Below, piece after piece: positions 7,630 through 7,815 of a stretch of 7,815 bases of DNA. The DNA lies in NCBI GenBank assembly GCA_025061865.1, contig JANXAA010000056.1:1619-9433 (forward strand). The letters are read 5' to 3'. The notes beneath the pieces were generated by a model. That model did not search any database. It was not told the DNA's origin and saw nothing but the letters and a program-made list of their open reading frames with translations. The stretch's first letter is position 1; the number at the start of each line of letters is the position of its first letter. Source of the stretch: Acidobacteriota bacterium. GTDB taxonomy: Bacteria > Acidobacteriota > HRBIN11. Position numbers and translations under genes: made by a program.

Positions 7630-7634
7630 CCTCC
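7630..7634 (-). promoter_or_regulatory. Ribosome binding site deciding the upstream prepilin start
   Basis: On the minus strand GGAGG stands 6 nt before the ATG at 7623. It is the strongest Shine-Dalgarno in the window and argues against the ATG at 7644. Confidence 0.8.
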
Positions 7635-7652
7635 GAGACGACATCGCCGTTC

Positions 7653-7678
7653 AGACAGAGCGTCTGTCTTTCATTCTA
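7653..7678 (-). promoter_or_regulatory. Possible prepilin promoter -10 with an overlapping palindrome
   Basis: Read on the minus strand, TAGAAT (7678-7673) matches the -10 consensus at five of six positions. No good -35 lies 16-18 bp upstream. A perfect 7-bp inverted repeat, AGACAGA-GCG-TCTGTCT (7653-7669), falls where transcription would start, as an operator or a 5' mRNA hairpin would. Both parts are inferred from position. An activator- or alternative-sigma-dependent promoter is possible. Confidence 0.35.
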
Positions 7679-7800
7679 TCCGAATCCGCCGGCTTCTAAA
7701 ACGCTGCCCAAAAGGGACCATAGACCGGACTCGGCGCCGGAATCTCCTCGTCCTAAGGTTTCCCGGCGGGATGATTCGGATGCCCCGCTAGTCTTTCCTT

Positions 7801-7815
7801 CCGAGACCCGAGACC
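7801..7815. repeat. Start of another 7-bp array at the window edge
   Basis: CCGAGAC occurs twice in tandem (7801-7807, 7808-7814), with a third copy's first base at the edge. It lies in the gene-free stretch upstream of the prepilin pair and fits the 7-bp periodicity of the other spacers. Its full length lies outside the window. Confidence 0.45.

Overview
The window is ordinary bacterial chromosome, GC-rich by eye, with six protein genes in two convergent blocks. The two prepilin genes point to Acidobacteriota. Both have a GspG-like start, a 'LRxIPxDPxT' core and an aromatic/acidic C-terminal tail ('DVxS...YRDY' and 'DVYT...YCEW'), which I associate with that phylum. The Arg/Glu-rich proteins would suit a thermophile. 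Both points are inferences; there is no rRNA or other marker gene here.

The plus-strand block (1-3631) is protein quality control. It holds the 3' end of lon (ATP-dependent protease; start lies outside the window) and then a complete clpB disaggregase, 256 bp apart. The spacer is dense with structure: a canonical G-quadruplex motif, nested palindromes and an 8-bp-period repeat that ends just before the clpB ribosome binding site. Bases 3632-3960 hold no gene, but they contain a good intrinsic terminator reading on the minus strand.

The minus-strand block reads from 7623 down to 3961. It holds two GspG-like prepilins/pseudopilins, an MBL-fold RNase Z-like hydrolase and a sodium/solute symporter. 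All four point the same way and end at the terminator at 3895-3920. Gaps of 118-177 bp separate them, so they may be one operon or several units. Nothing visible links the hydrolase or symporter functionally to the pilins.

The most unusual feature lies between the genes. Almost every intergenic spacer carries a degenerate array of short units in strict 7-bp or 8-bp register (773-821, 955-994, 5431-5472, 6471-6526, 6914-6969, 7050-7081, and a start at 7801-7815). The period is kept while the unit sequence differs from spacer to spacer. The arrays sit against start and stop codons. One runs into a gene and encodes the signal leader of a prepilin. Two spacers form canonical G-quadruplex motifs. 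I cannot tell whether this is replication-slippage debris, a dispersed repeat family or a regulatory layer.
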